58,476 bases of DNA from Scytalidium lignicola (taxonomy: Eukaryota; Ascomycota; Leotiomycetes), in the NCBI GenBank assembly GCA_002812745.2, contig NCSJ02000272.1:1-58476 (forward strand), read 5' to 3'. Both the position numbers and the translations under genes were made by a program. Positions 1 through 11,059 of the stretch are shown here, one piece after another. Positions within the stretch are counted from its first letter, which is position 1; each line of letters starts with the position of its first letter. Under the pieces are notes generated by a model. The model saw only the letters and a list, made by a program, of their open reading frames with translations, did not search any database and had not been told where the DNA came from.

Positions 1-1
1 C

Positions 2-745
2 TCCAACCCCAGCCGCCCCTCACACCTCACTTCAAACGACTATACATCCAACATTCGCCCCGGCCGCACAACCACAGCCTTCAATCCCCAATCCCTCGGC
101 ATAACCGGCGTCTGCCGCCTCTCCTATCCCAACCCCGGCTCGCCCTTCGGCATCACCCTGGAGGAAACCGGCGTAACAACGACCTGCAGCCTCCACACCT
201 ACGAGCCAGAATACACGGACGAAATCCCCTTCGCACGAGACGCCCTCTGCGTGAAAATCATCATGCAATCACGCTGGCTCTTCGACGCCATCTCCGAACT
301 CTCCTCGCTGTCCCCAACAACCCTCGATCTGACCGCCTCCCCGCGCGCTCCGTATCTGAGTCTCAGTGCGTCTGGCCCATTGGGAAGCGCGAGCGTTGAT
401 TTTGCGAAGGGGAGAGACCTGTTGGAGACGTTTTCCGTGGCGGAGAAGTGGGGACAGAGTTATAAGTTCGAACACGTGCGTGCTGCGGGGGAGGCGATGA
501 GGTTGGCGAGTAAGGTCAGTGTGAGGGGCGATGAGCAGGGGGTGTTAAGTTGTCAGTTTATGATTGAGGTTGAGGGTGGGGGGGTTAGTTTTGTGGATTT
601 TAGGTTTGTGCCGTTTTTGAGTGAGAGCGAGGATGAGAATGAGGAAGAGAGTGGAGAAGGGGAGGAGGAGGAGGAGGAGTATGAGGAGCATAGGGAGGAT
701 GAGTCTCAGCATGGCCGCGAGGCGGATAATGATATGGAGCTTTAG
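2..745 (+). CDS. rad1: Rad1-like subunit of the 9-1-1 checkpoint clamp, 3' part
   Basis: The frame is open from base 2 to the TAG at 743-745, so the 5' end lies outside the window; about 247 codons are visible. The region KIIMQSRWLFDAI, the DLLETF segment, the KVSVRGDEQGVLSCQFMI segment and the closing VDFRFVPF are the pattern of the Rad1/Rec1/Rad17 family, the PCNA-like subunit that joins Rad9 and Hus1 in the nuclear DNA-damage clamp. The C-terminus, from about base 620 on, is a strongly acidic Glu/Asp tail of about 45 residues, common in fungal members. I see no intron in the visible part. It converges on the gene at 1592-2782. Family is recognised from sequence; function is inferred from family. 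Confidence 0.82.
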   Translation, partial: SNPSRPSHLTSNDYTSNIRPGRTTTAFNPQSLGITGVCRLSYPNPGSPFGITLEETGVTTTCSLHTYEPEYTDEIPFARDALCVKIIMQSRWLFDAISELSSLSPTTLDLTASPRAPYLSLSASGPLGSASVDFAKGRDLLETFSVAEKWGQSYKFEHVRAAGEAMRLASKVSVRGDEQGVLSCQFMIEVEGGGVSFVDFRFVPFLSESEDENEEESGEGEEEEEEYEEHREDESQHGREADNDMEL

Positions 746-1591
746 AGTTTGGTTTTATATTGCCACGTAGAAAAAAATGTTTTCTGTTCGCTATGGGATA
801 TCTGGGGTTATTGAAACGGTCAGTTTAGCATGTCATAACAAGGAGGCAGGTCTTGAGTAATCACGCCAGTCCCGATTTAAAAGCTTCACATTAATGCATT
901 ATCACACACATCATGCAGTGTTATTTATTTATTGTGAGGATCTACTGCTTCTTGAGCGTTAATTTAGCTCAAAAAATCTCAAATCCCACTACAAGCTTCT
1001 GATTGAAGATTGAAGATGACCATGATCTCCTCTCACATGAGCTTCTTACTCCAGCGAACTCTCAATCTCAATAGAGAAAGAGTTTAAAAAAACACCCATG
1101 CATCTTTGTAGTGTTGATTCTCATCTGATGCTCCTCGCCATGTGCAAATTTCCTCGCTGCATTTTGCGTAGTTGTACGCATTTGTTTCACCCCGCCCCTC
1201 TAGGAAAGGGTATCTCTAACCAAAACAAAAGAAAAAGGGGGTTTAAAAAAAAGGGGGGAAAGACAAGNAAAAACGCCAGTGCTTTGGCAATGCTCGCTGA
1301 AAAAAAGTTGAACAATAATCCCAAACCCAAGTTCCCTAAATCCCGTGATCCTCCGCCCCTAAAAATTATGCTACGCAAACAAACGGGGAAAAAANTTTCA
1401 AAGACGCTTGAAAATTGGAATTCGACCGCAAAAATATGTGCAGACATCGACGCTATGCTGGAAATAAAATGCTAAGTTTTATGCCCGCTCTCAAAAGGGG
1501 GTGATATGAAAGTCAAGGGCCTCGGTCCAGCCAAAGCAAATGGATTCTCGAGCTTTCCTTAAACTATATCCAAAGCAACTCAAAGAATTTC
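746..1591. other. Convergent intergenic region, no gene
   Basis: This stretch separates the 3' ends of the Rad1-like gene and the unidentified gene at 1592-2782. It holds only short chance ORFs. Single unresolved bases occur at 1268 and 1395, each beside a homopolymer. The AT-rich part around 870-960 could carry the 3' processing signals of the Rad1-like gene, but no clear terminator can be assigned. Confidence 0.6.
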
Positions 1592-2782
1592 TCACGAATC
1601 ACTTGAAGAATGCTGCCATGGGCTAGGAGGTCGTGCGGACCTTCGAATGAATCCAACAGATCCGGTAGATGGCCTAAGAAACGGACGTGTACCGCGTGCC
1701 AACGGTGAACTTCCTGGCACAGCTGAGGCGTTTGACGTGGTACTGTTATGAATAATAGGTGCTGCAGCGGGTCGACGATCCGAGGTAGCTGCTCGAGGTG
1801 CTGTTGCTTCTAGAAATTGTATGGCACCAAAGACACGCTGTTGACCGGATACTTCATGTCGTGGTGGATGGGATGGATTTTCCGAGGTTGAACCTGTAAC
1901 GGAGGGAGATGCTGCAGCAGGACGAGCTGTGTGGTTTTGCAATCTTCTCTCATTTGCTAAGATATTCTGTCTCACCATATCGTGGAGAAAATCGGGTATT
2001 TGTTGCCATTGTCCCAGTCTCGCAGCGTTCAAAACTCGCGGATGTAAAGGAAAGGTCTCTGTGGCTGGCCGAGTGCCTGGCAAGTTTGCATTTGGTGATA
2101 GTCGTAGATCAGGGGTCAGAAGAGGCAGCCCACCTGCTTCAGCAGCTTCCTTTAGCCACTGCTCCCATTCCTCATCCATAACTGTACCTACATTTCCAGC
2201 TTCTCGCTGTGCAACTGCTGCCCGTAATCTCTCATTCAACTCGATCCCTACACTATTGAGCTCCGAATCACTCTCCTCGCCGTCATCAGCGGCCTGCAAA
2301 TCATCATCTGCCTCGCTAGCTCCTTGCAAGCCCTCCATCTCCTCGACCTCAGCTCGCATTGGGGATCGAACAGCGGCACTTCGGAATTCAGGTTCGACCC
2401 AATCCGCGATATCATCGGCAGTTGTGTCCCTTATAGTGACCCCTTGTTCCTTCTCGAACCGCTCCTTTGCCCATCTGGTTCCTTCCCATTTTGTCAAGCT
2501 AGCAATTTCGCTCTCAGTCAGTCCTAGGTTGTCAAAGGCGCGGAATAGTCGTCGATGCCACGTGTATCGTGATAATCGAACGCGATGTGGCTTGTAAGAG
2601 TAATCGAGGCCGGGATATTTCGCTTCTTGGGAGGAGAGATGGCCGTAGAATGCTTGGGTTTCGAGCCGGACTTCGGGAACGAGCTGCCGCTGAAGAAGAG
2701 CTTGGAAATTCTGAGGATCTGTCGGTTTGGGCTTTGGGAACATGCACTCGTAGACGAGCTGATCAATTGGTGGGCACTTCAT
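1592..2782 (-). CDS. Conserved fungal hypothetical protein, 396 aa
   Basis: A single uninterrupted reading frame of 396 codons. I do not recognise a named domain. The N-terminal 130 residues look folded (Trp/Tyr-rich, with the stretches YKPHRVRLSRYTWHRRLF and LTKWEGTRWAKERF); residues about 140-175 are acidic; the rest is low-complexity, rich in Pro, Ser, Ala and Arg, and ends with a Ser/Pro-rich tail. There is no signal peptide or membrane segment. Codon use and length support a real gene, and several overlapping opposite-strand frames are shadows of it. The start at 2782 is the first ATG before the conserved-looking MKCPPIDQLVYECMF opening. A nuclear or cytosolic protein seems likely, but the function is unknown. 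Confidence 0.7.
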   Translation of the reverse strand: MKCPPIDQLVYECMFPKPKPTDPQNFQALLQRQLVPEVRLETQAFYGHLSSQEAKYPGLDYSYKPHRVRLSRYTWHRRLFRAFDNLGLTESEIASLTKWEGTRWAKERFEKEQGVTIRDTTADDIADWVEPEFRSAAVRSPMRAEVEEMEGLQGASEADDDLQAADDGEESDSELNSVGIELNERLRAAVAQREAGNVGTVMDEEWEQWLKEAAEAGGLPLLTPDLRLSPNANLPGTRPATETFPLHPRVLNAARLGQWQQIPDFLHDMVRQNILANERRLQNHTARPAAASPSVTGSTSENPSHPPRHEVSGQQRVFGAIQFLEATAPRAATSDRRPAAAPIIHNSTTSNASAVPGSSPLARGTRPFLRPSTGSVGFIRRSARPPSPWQHSSSDS

Positions 2783-5700
2783 CTTTAAAAGTGAAAGAAA
2801 AGAAGGGCAATCGCGAAGTGTAGTTCGGTACTGGAGATGTGCTCAAAGAAATCGTCGTTCTCTAGGAAGAAATAGCCAATTCGAAGGGAATGGAACTCTG
2901 GCAATTCACTGCTCACAACCCCCGATCGAGCTGACCGACTCGGCCAATTCCCTTTGGTCGTCTGTGCCGCTGTTGGTTGTTGGTGTAGGTGATATTGAGA
3001 GGCAAAGAGGTTTGGGTCTGGTATGTGACGGCCCGCTCCTGCTCTTATACGGCACAAGAAACGCAAATGATTGATTCCACGGGATCGGCAGGGGATTGTT
3101 ATTGTTGAGATGACGAGAAAGGTGGAATTCTTGGTAAATTCGTTATTTCATGGGTCGTGAGGAGGGAAAGCAGGCAGTCAACGCAGCGCGCAGGGTATCT
3201 TAGTATACCAGCTGCATTCGACTTGAATCCGGACCTGCGTGAAAGAAACAAGCTGTGGAGGGAGCGTGCGCAAAGATATTTACCGTGCGTTGACCTGGGA
3301 CGGAGGGAGGCAAGCACGCTAACCCTTTTGACCTTTGCACAGGAACTCACGTCTGAAGAAAAGAAGAAAGACGCGCAGCAAAGCACCTTTTTTTGCGTGA
3401 CAAGGAGACAAAAAAATAGAGGCCTCGGGGATTACTGGACGGGAGTATATAAACGGTGGAAGCTCCCTGGTATAATTAACTTCCGGTTTCGCCAGATAAA
3501 ATGGGGCTCCAGCATCAATCAATCACTTCTGTTTCTTTGCCTGCGTCAAGTACCAAGGGTGGAGAAGCTTCGACCCCGGGGTTCGCAACAAACNTTTTTT
3601 TTTTTTTGCCTAGCCGGTAGTGAGACAAGCCAGATGCCAAAATGGCCCCGATCCTTGAACACGCAATAAGAGGCGATTTCAGGGGCGTAGGGCTTCTGTT
3701 CTGTCTCGCCCAGCAGAGTCCCTTAGTGACGTCGAGAGCTCGGAGTGGCCAGCGCGCCCTTTTGGAGTATTGTGGATACGAGGTGCTTGAGTTGAGGATC
3801 CTCGAATCTGGCCTCTGAATGGATTTTCACGAGTGGGCGAGTCGCAACACAGACCAGAGCGAGCACACCAGAGAAGGAAGAAGAGGCAAAGGGCAAACAA
3901 CAAAAGACCCAACGAGGACCACGAGGACGGACGAGGAGCTGGCAGTCCTTTATATTTTAGTGGTGGTTTAGGAATAAATCTTATGTCGTGTCAGCTAGCT
4001 TTGGTAGATGCCCTGGTCATCATCTCATCGCGGTCTCCAATCGGTTCGATGTTTATTATTCGGTCATCCAAGAGCCCACAGTAGGCCCCAAAGGAACCGG
4101 CTCACGAACGTCTTATCTCAGAAGAATATAACTATTGCCTACAGTACTGTACATCAGCCCAAAGGCCGGATCTGGGGGCTTCCTGACGGGGTACGAGAAT
4201 GTATCTGTCCACCTATGGTTTGCGGGCGCGCGATGGAGACACGTCGAGTCCACGTCCTGCCGGAGGGACCCAGGTTCTATACTCCGTAAGTTGCTGTTGT
4301 CATCCAATACAACTCCTCAACTACGGACGTACATTACAGTACAGTCTGGTACATGTAATCAACGCCCACCCTCAATTCGAAGCAGACTTCTCGAAGTGTA
4401 CAGTACCTGCTTCCAGATTCCCGATCCAGCAATCCCCGTCGGCCCGTGGCGAGCCACAACAAGTAATTAATACATATGTACTGTAATCAACGGCCTTGTC
4501 CTGCTGCACCCATACATGTCCTGTACCACTGTATTGAATTGTATTACGGAAGTACCTTGTCCTGAACCCGCCTGAATCATGTACCGGAGATATCGACGTG
4601 GCTAGGGTGGCCGCGAGAGGATTCCGTCCCAGCAGCCCACAGCACGGGGAGAGAGGGCGACGGGTACGGGGCGGTACAAGTTGAACTACCGGGTGCTACT
4701 CCAGTTCTGCAGTAACTTACTTGTACTTATTGTACACCTCCAGCTCGCCCACAATAACGTACAGTACAGTCCAAACAAACAACAAACCATCAACAACAAA
4801 AGGACTCGCGAATCGTTACATCCTCCATCCTCCATCCTCCGCACCATTCTTGGCCTTTGCTGTCTTTTCCCCTCCAGTCAATCACTCCCAGCTGACTCGT
4901 TCTGGCCCATTAAATATTGCCCACGCCACAGGTCACCGACTGGCCGCATATGCTGCTCCAGCCAATCCATTCACGAATCCCCATGTTTGCCATCTTCAGG
5001 AAACCAAGTCGCCGCAACTCGGTGTCGCCCACACACACTAACACACACACCTTTTCGCTGGACAAGTCCTCAGGTCCTATCCGGCCAGACAGCTGGGTAA
5101 GGATTCTCATTAGCTGACAGGTAGAGTAATCCTCCGTACATGACCACCCTCCCTCTTCTCTCCTTCGTGTATTTTTCCTACNACCCACCCACATGCTACG
5201 TACAAGGAGTACCAACAGTAGCACCATACGGCTACATGTACTGTACTGTACTGTATGTACCCTCACAAGCAAGTTGACAGTTCGGCACTTGATCTTTCCC
5301 CTCTCCCTACGCAGCCATGGCCGCCTACCCAGCCTTCTCTTTTTTCCCTTTCCCTTTCGATTTCCGATTCCCTCTAATGCTAGCACAAGCCTAGCCAATA
5401 TCCCTATAACGCACTGCCATCCAATCAACACCTCGCCATCCCTTTGCAGCCCGGAAGACACACCCACAAGATCTTGACCATAACTCCATGGTATTGCCTA
5501 TGAAATCTCTTTTCGCTACTTTTCTTCTTCTCGGAAATGGCCCTAGAGCGGAAAAGAAGCAAATGTCCACGACTACGGCCGTGACCATGACCATGACCAT
5601 GACCTTCAACGGGGGTTTCTGCCAGCGGAGGTAGTTGAAGATGGGGAATTTATTGGCTGACAGTTGCTCCGTACTTTTTTCTTACTGTCAACCTTCAAAG

Positions 5701-6000
5701 CCGATACAGTCAGGGTGGCACATGGCCATTTTATCGCGACAACAATGCATAAACGGGGGAAAACTTGATTGATGATAATAGTATGTATTTACGCGTAGTC
5801 TTTTCTTTTCACTACAGGTTTATTGGTTCTTGGTTCGTGGATTTGCTGGGCCTAAATATGTCCTGACTAGGATGTCATCGCTAACACCAAAACAAACCAA
5901 ACCAAACTACCTGGGCATCTCTCTCTTGCTGAGCCCTGAAAACCTATCGGAGCATGTGTGTTTACTATCACATGAAAAAAAAAACAAAGTCAAACACCGT
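2783..6000. other. Long gene-free upstream region with repeated TACAGTAC-like motifs
   Basis: No frame here has convincing coding character. A TATA-like TATATAAA lies near 3446. From about 4130 to 5260 the sequence is studded with TACTGTAC/TACAGTAC variants, for example near 4140, 4340, 4395, 4475, 4760 and 5235 (where CTGTACTGTACTGTA is a short tandem form). A CCATGA hexamer is repeated three times near 5587-5604. Unresolved bases occur at 3594 and 5182. It may be regulatory sequence for a flanking gene or decayed repeat material. Confidence 0.5.
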
Positions 6001-6601
6001 TCTCTATCACTCCACTTCCTCATATGTGTGATTATTCGTGGTTGATGACACAAGAGAAATGCCATTCCAACTCCTTTCCTCGCGGCTCAAATCTGCCTCA
6101 AATGTCTCCACCACTGTAGCCGTATCTTAGTCACTATCATCGACATCATCTTCAAGGATCACTTCCTTCCAGATCAGAATCTATCTCGGAATCCATAGTA
6201 AAATCAGAACTGTAGGACGGTGTATATCTTCCGTTAGGCTACAAGACGCTGCTTCAGCACACTCGTAGATATACTCGTAGTCAAATTCGGTCCTCATTCG
6301 AGTCTAATAACTGAAATCCACCGTGTTAAACTTCACCTTCAAAAACATCCTACGAGGAGTCATCAATAAAAACCATTTTTGTAATATTCATCCTCTACCT
6401 AATCCAATTTCACTATAAGAATCATATGCTGAAGCTTCATAGTCGAGATATTAGTCCTCTATAGTGGTCCGGTGAAGAAGGAGATTTATGTCTATGTCCT
6501 CTTCTGGTCCAGTCTCATCAATCATAGTATCGAGTGTCTCAACCATGGCTTCGCTGACTCTTGTTTGCATTTCCGAGGAACTTGCGTACACTCTATTTAA
6601 G

Positions 6602-6816
6602 TGTTGAGCCGTCTGGGAGGATGAGCCGCTATGGTCCTTGGGATCTAGAGCCGGGATTTAAGGGACCTGTTGACCATTTTTCTGTAGCACGAGCTCAGAG
6701 AGGAGGAGAGAAACCCTTTTTTAACTTATCCTTTAAATACCTCTATCTCTATCTTTGTCTATAACTTTCATTCAATGAATTTGGTTGTTGCTCTCGATCT
6801 TGGTGAGATATCGAAC
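6602..6816 (+). repeat. Possible solo or truncated LTR
   Basis: The segment opens with TGTTGAGCC and closes with TCGAACA, so it has the TG...CA ends and short inverted termini (TGTT/AACA) of an LTR, with a TTTAAATA-type promoter-like stretch near 6732. About 17 bases downstream is TGGTAAGAGC, resembling but not matching the TGGTATCAGAGC primer-binding site of copia elements. No second copy lies in the window and I see no target duplication, so this is tentative. Confidence 0.3.
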
Positions 6817-8490
6817 AAAAATATGTTGCCTGGTAAGAGCAGTCTCTAGGTAATCTTGACCCAGGTAAATTCAATTCTTCACATTTCAAGCAAGGAGATA
6901 GATTCAAGAGAGAGGGACTGGCAGCAGCCTGTGAGCATAGTTTCTGGAAATTTCAAGTCTTGAGAGATCTCTTGAAATTCATGCTAAGTGTTGAGAACAA
7001 TCCGGGAACATTGAGCTGCCTAGAATGCACACTGAGTATGAGAGTCAGCGGGTCCTGCCTTCCTTGAGTATGTTCATGAATGTTCGAATTGGCCCATTTT
7101 TTGAGTCCCCGTCCGATATTTCGATGGTCCTGATATGCTATGATCCTTCAGAGCTTTCGTGTCTATGCTCTTGCTTTCAAAAATCTTTTGACCTGTTAAA
7201 TCCCCCCCGAGTCAAATATTGGGGTCACTTTATCTGGTACACTTTATCCCTGCCAACTGACTGACTTACTATCTTAACTGTCTAGCTGTTAGTATATTTA
7301 ATAGGGATATCTCTTAGCTAGCTTTCTCGAGCTTGACACACTCCAACCGCATGCCTTAAATTCGAACCACTCGAGGGACAAGACGTTCCTGTATCACTTA
7401 CAGTCTACCTCAATGTGACACAATACGTTAATACCTTACGTGCTGACGCCTTGTGATAGCTTCCACATGGCAGAGGTGCTGATAGACATGATGCAGCTAA
7501 TCACTTTGCTATCACCACTCATCCCATAGAAGTATATGCTAGCAGTTCCCACATTTCACGATGCTATCTACCTGTAATATATTAGGTAGTAATGCATTTT
7601 AGATTAAATTGACACTAAAGATATTTAGTATAGATCTATCTTATTCTCTACTTACAATCGATAGTGATATAAATTATAATGGACGGTGAAGAGGTGTCGG
7701 CGACTCCTGAGACCATTTTCAAGAAAGTTAAGAGACTTTACTAGGATACTGTAGAGAGAGAGGTGCGAAACACAATCAAATCTACAAGTAAGTCACCGCC
7801 ATGTCAACTACTGTGTGCGAATATTGCTGGCCCACCTTAGCCTAGGTCTTCTAGATATCGAAGTTCTTTATGAAGGAACCAACAAAAGAGTAAAACAACT
7901 AAGTGTCACATTGATGAGTATAATATCAGGATTGAATCAAATTGTTATTCTACAATGGCTTCTACTATACAATTTGTATAGGAACTTTTATTGATGGACT
8001 AATCCAGGGACTAGGCACAATATACCCCTAGTTATACACTCTCTCCACATCCAGGTAAAGAATACTCCACTAAAACAAGTCTAGGACAGTTTTACTTCCG
8101 AGCTATTGAGAAATACACCAATTAGCCTTGGTAGCGCGTCAGATATAATATGAGCAGTCCTATCTGTTCTTGATATAAATTAAAAATAAACTAAATGGGT
8201 TCTATAAACGAATTTAAGTTTGTCCTATAGCTGAATGGAATGTTTATAGATTTCGTATAGGATATTTAAAAACTCGAGATCCGATATTATCGCTCTTATA
8301 GTTTAATTACTATGATATGAGATGTCATGAGTTATTAGCAGCAGACTACACATCTAAAGGTAAACCAACCAATATTATGTCAAAATCTTATGAAACATCC
8401 TAAAGGAGCTGTCCATCTACTGATCACCGCTCTACCTAGACTAAGTATCATAAAAATACTATGAATACGGAGAAAGCTAAAAAGATATTC
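6817..8490. other. Decayed accessory sequence, no recognisable gene
   Basis: Only short interrupted frames are present. The sequence becomes more AT-rich after about 7560 and is full of stop codons in all frames. It may contain old mobile-element remains, but no motif is clear enough to assign. Confidence 0.45.
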
Positions 8491-8544
8491 CGTTGGTGAC
8501 AACGGCATGTAGATCTCTCGATCCAATGCTACCTGATACAATAG

Positions 8545-8965
8545 CTCTTCATCGTCAGGAACATCCCAGGCATCCTTCTTTTTTGACAAGGAAACCATTT
8601 TTCTTCTATGGTACTTTAATGCATTCAGAAATGCTTAAAATGGATCTAGGTCTTCACCAACGACCGCAATTATTCCCTTGCAAAAATTTAGGACCTCTTT
8701 ACATGCTTTGGGGTGAATATCCGGCTATAGTGGATGACGAGATTGGTGAACCAGTCTATAGAATAGCATATGAAGTCCAGCCTCCAGAAAAGATCAAAAA
8801 ACTAGCATTATGAAATGGAAAGATACGCAATTGCTGGTTGCATAATTCAATTTGGAGATGAGACTACTAAAGCCGGAAGTATATTCTCTGGTCCTCTGAC
8901 AGCATATCATCTAACGTATCAAGTTGTCTCTCACGTATCTCCCTCTGTTTCCGACTTTGTCACAT
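8545..8965 (+). pseudogene. AIG2-like / gamma-glutamylcyclotransferase-fold pseudogene
   Basis: The frame 8493-8813 contains PFFFYGTLMHSEMLK and later LWGEYPAIVDDEIGEPVYR with IAYEV, the start and core of fungal AIG2-like (gamma-glutamylcyclotransferase fold) proteins. It stops just after KKLAL. The expected continuation, beginning YEMERYAIAGCIIQFGDE, is found immediately downstream in another frame (8809 onward), so one frameshift near 8807-8812 breaks the gene. After about residue LTAYHL the second frame no longer resembles the family. No promoter or full N-terminus is apparent. I read it as a broken relic; a sequencing error is the alternative explanation for the frameshift. Confidence 0.6.
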
Positions 8966-9574
8966 CTGATCCCAGCTCTCCCTTGGACTTTTGCAAATCA
9001 GCTAGGGTAGTATCCATACCAGCTATGACTGTCTCTTTGACCAACATTTCAAATTTAACCATCAATTTTCAATATTCAATAGTCTATTAAACTTAAGGAT
9101 AATCTGCATATGCTTATATCTATGCTGTATAATTCAACATGCAAAAGACGAATCCTAGTTTATGCTGCCCTTTCACATAAAGTCAGCAGGCCGATTTTAG
9201 ATAAAACCCAATATTTCCGGAAAACTTAGTCACATTCCTCAAAGCTGACACTCTATCCCATATTTCTTGCGCTAAATAGGGAGTTTTTGAAACCGATTTT
9301 TTTTTGAGTGTCTACAAATTTATTATTACACGTGTCGCCTTATGTCCGTATTTAGGATCCCAGTTGACTGATTGGATTGGAATAATATGCTGTCAATAAT
9401 ACTGGTCAGATTATAAGAGGGGTACGAGTAAGTGGCGTAGTATTTAAGTGGTGCGTCAGACTGCATATGGGATTGGATACATCAAAGGTTAATACAACGA
9501 CTCTTTCCAGGCTCCAGCTGATCTCTTCAAAACTCTCAAATTAATCTAACGCATCAAACATAAGGAATTTCAAA

Positions 9575-9786
9575 ATGGCGCAGCAGGGAGGCACATATCA
9601 AATCCCAACAAGTATAATCCCTTCCACCTCTGATTTATATTCATTTAAGTATTGACCAAAGGAAACTAGAAAATAATGTCGCCACGTGGTCCCTGGCTCG
9701 TCATCGTCCCGAAGACAAGGCTGATTATCAGGAATCAGCAGTAGAAAAGAGCAGAGTAGCAGGTATTGCCATTCATTTATCTTAAT
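9575..9786 (+). pseudogene. Small frameshifted ORF of unknown function
   Basis: An ATG at 9575 (CAAAATGG context) follows plausible promoter sequence and reads MAQQGGTYQIPTSIIPS onward for 26 codons to a stop near 9653-9655. Starting at the T next to that stop, another frame continues as IDQRKLENNVATWSLARHR to a TAA at about 9784, with coding-like composition. The two halves would join with a one-base change near 9652. I do not recognise the family. It could be a disabled small gene, a sequencing error or an unrecognised splice; no GT-AG intron is obvious at the junction. Confidence 0.3.
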
Positions 9787-10547
9787 TAGGTGCATAACTG
9801 ATGGAAACAGAAAGTGATATCAGTCAGAAGTGGGTAGTTGTAACCAATCCTCCCGAAGCCGACAAAGAGATGGAGCCAACCGGCTCCGGCTTTTCGAGTT
9901 CCTTTAATTGTAGTCTTGGTTGGGGACAACGGAAGTTTACGGTGTTTAGTTGGGATGTAAGCATTGGAAAGCCTACTGGCCGTTAACACACAAAGACAAG
10001 AATATGTAAAGCGAGGACGTTGGATATATATGATAGCAAGCTGTTCTTTTTGGTTGAGGTCGAAAACGATTATAAGGGAATGAATCAACGAACTGCCAAC
10101 ACTAGGCTTGAAAAACTATAAAAGATATCTAAAGAGAAAAGGATTAAGCATTATAATGATTTTTTGTCTGATTATTGTTGATGCGATAGATAATCGTATT
10201 GTTAGAACATCTGCGCATTATGTGGTAGGCAGTGCTCAGGGCAANTTTTTTTCAAACACGTACAGTAGTCTAGAACTGGATTTTAACCAGTCAGAAACTA
10301 GTTATACTTTGAAAAATTTAGTAAAATCTTTATACTTTGTTATATTCCTTTAAAATCAATTTACGACGTTCTGAAATACAATTGTTAGATGTTAATATCG
10401 TAACAACTAGTAGCACTGGTCGACTAGTAAACAAGTCTGGCTGTCAACCGGTTACTAGAAGTGCTGTAGGTCATTTTATTTCAGTCTCAAATCGAGGCAT
10501 CTATGCTTACGAAATAAACAGTCGCGCCGCTGATGAGGCATCGAGGT

Positions 10548-10752
10548 AAATTTCCGCACCGCTTTTCACTTCATGATCCATCCTCATATTAATACCATCA
10601 ATAATGCCCTTGTATCGGCTTCAATTGTCCCTTGGAGGAAGTCATGGATTTTTCATAACCCTTCTCTTTAACGGCGCAGCAAAATCAAACCATGAGAGTT
10701 CTTTTCAGGACGCTTATTGACCATTATAACTTCGAGCAGATTTCACAAAAAG
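10548..10752 (+). repeat. Less mutated copy of a 205-bp duplicated segment
   Basis: This segment aligns without gaps to 16561-16765 at a constant offset of 6013. It covers the upstream flank and first codons of the ORF at 10692. Almost all differences are C to T or G to A in the downstream copy, so this copy is nearer the ancestral sequence. Confidence 0.8.
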
Positions 10753-11021
10753 GGTATAAGCTTGCAGCACTTATTCAGATTACATTTGATTATGTTGTAA
10801 CTAAAGATGCCTTTCTAGTGCTCTTCTTTTCATTTGTATATGAGGTTCTATGTTCGAGAATAGAAGATGCCGCCGAATCTGATATTACTCTTTACTTAGC
10901 CTATTTTGATGATTTTGCTTCGTGGGATTCGGGTAGATTGAATAAAGTCAACAGTGCGATCGAAGGATTTGCTGAGTATATCATTGAAAACCTTTTACTT
11001 CCACGTACAGTATATTGTTGA
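10692..11021 (+). pseudogene. Fragment resembling the N-terminal part of fungal HNH-endonuclease-type proteins
   Basis: An ORF of 109 codons beginning MRVLFRTLIDHYNF and containing FDYVVTKDAFLVLFF, the AYFDDFASWD segment and IEGFAEYIIENLLLPR. The pattern of an alpha-helical region followed by FA-W and FAEY..NLLLP resembles the region that precedes the HNH nuclease module in a large family of fungal proteins. The nuclease module itself is absent: after the TGA at 11019 the sequence is non-coding. It is therefore probably a truncated relic. The 5' end is duplicated at 16561-16765 in RIP-mutated form, which suggests it belonged to a repeated sequence. Family assignment is from memory of the pattern and is uncertain. 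Confidence 0.35.
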
Positions 11022-11059
11022 AATTTGGTACTTAGAAACGTTTATTAACTCTTGCGGAC

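Noticed and set aside
2785..3066. 93-codon minus-strand frame directly upstream of the hypothetical gene
   Set aside because: Could be an upstream ORF or 5' leader, but it has no conserved look and the main gene has its own good start at 2782.
3157..3669. 170-codon plus-strand frame
   Set aside because: Contains an unresolved base and a poly-T-derived phenylalanine run, no family resemblance, and lies in the upstream region of the minus-strand gene.
4910..5467. 185-codon minus-strand frame
   Set aside because: Composition is low-complexity (Arg/Lys/Gly runs), it includes an unresolved base and overlaps the TACAGTAC motif region; no domain is visible.
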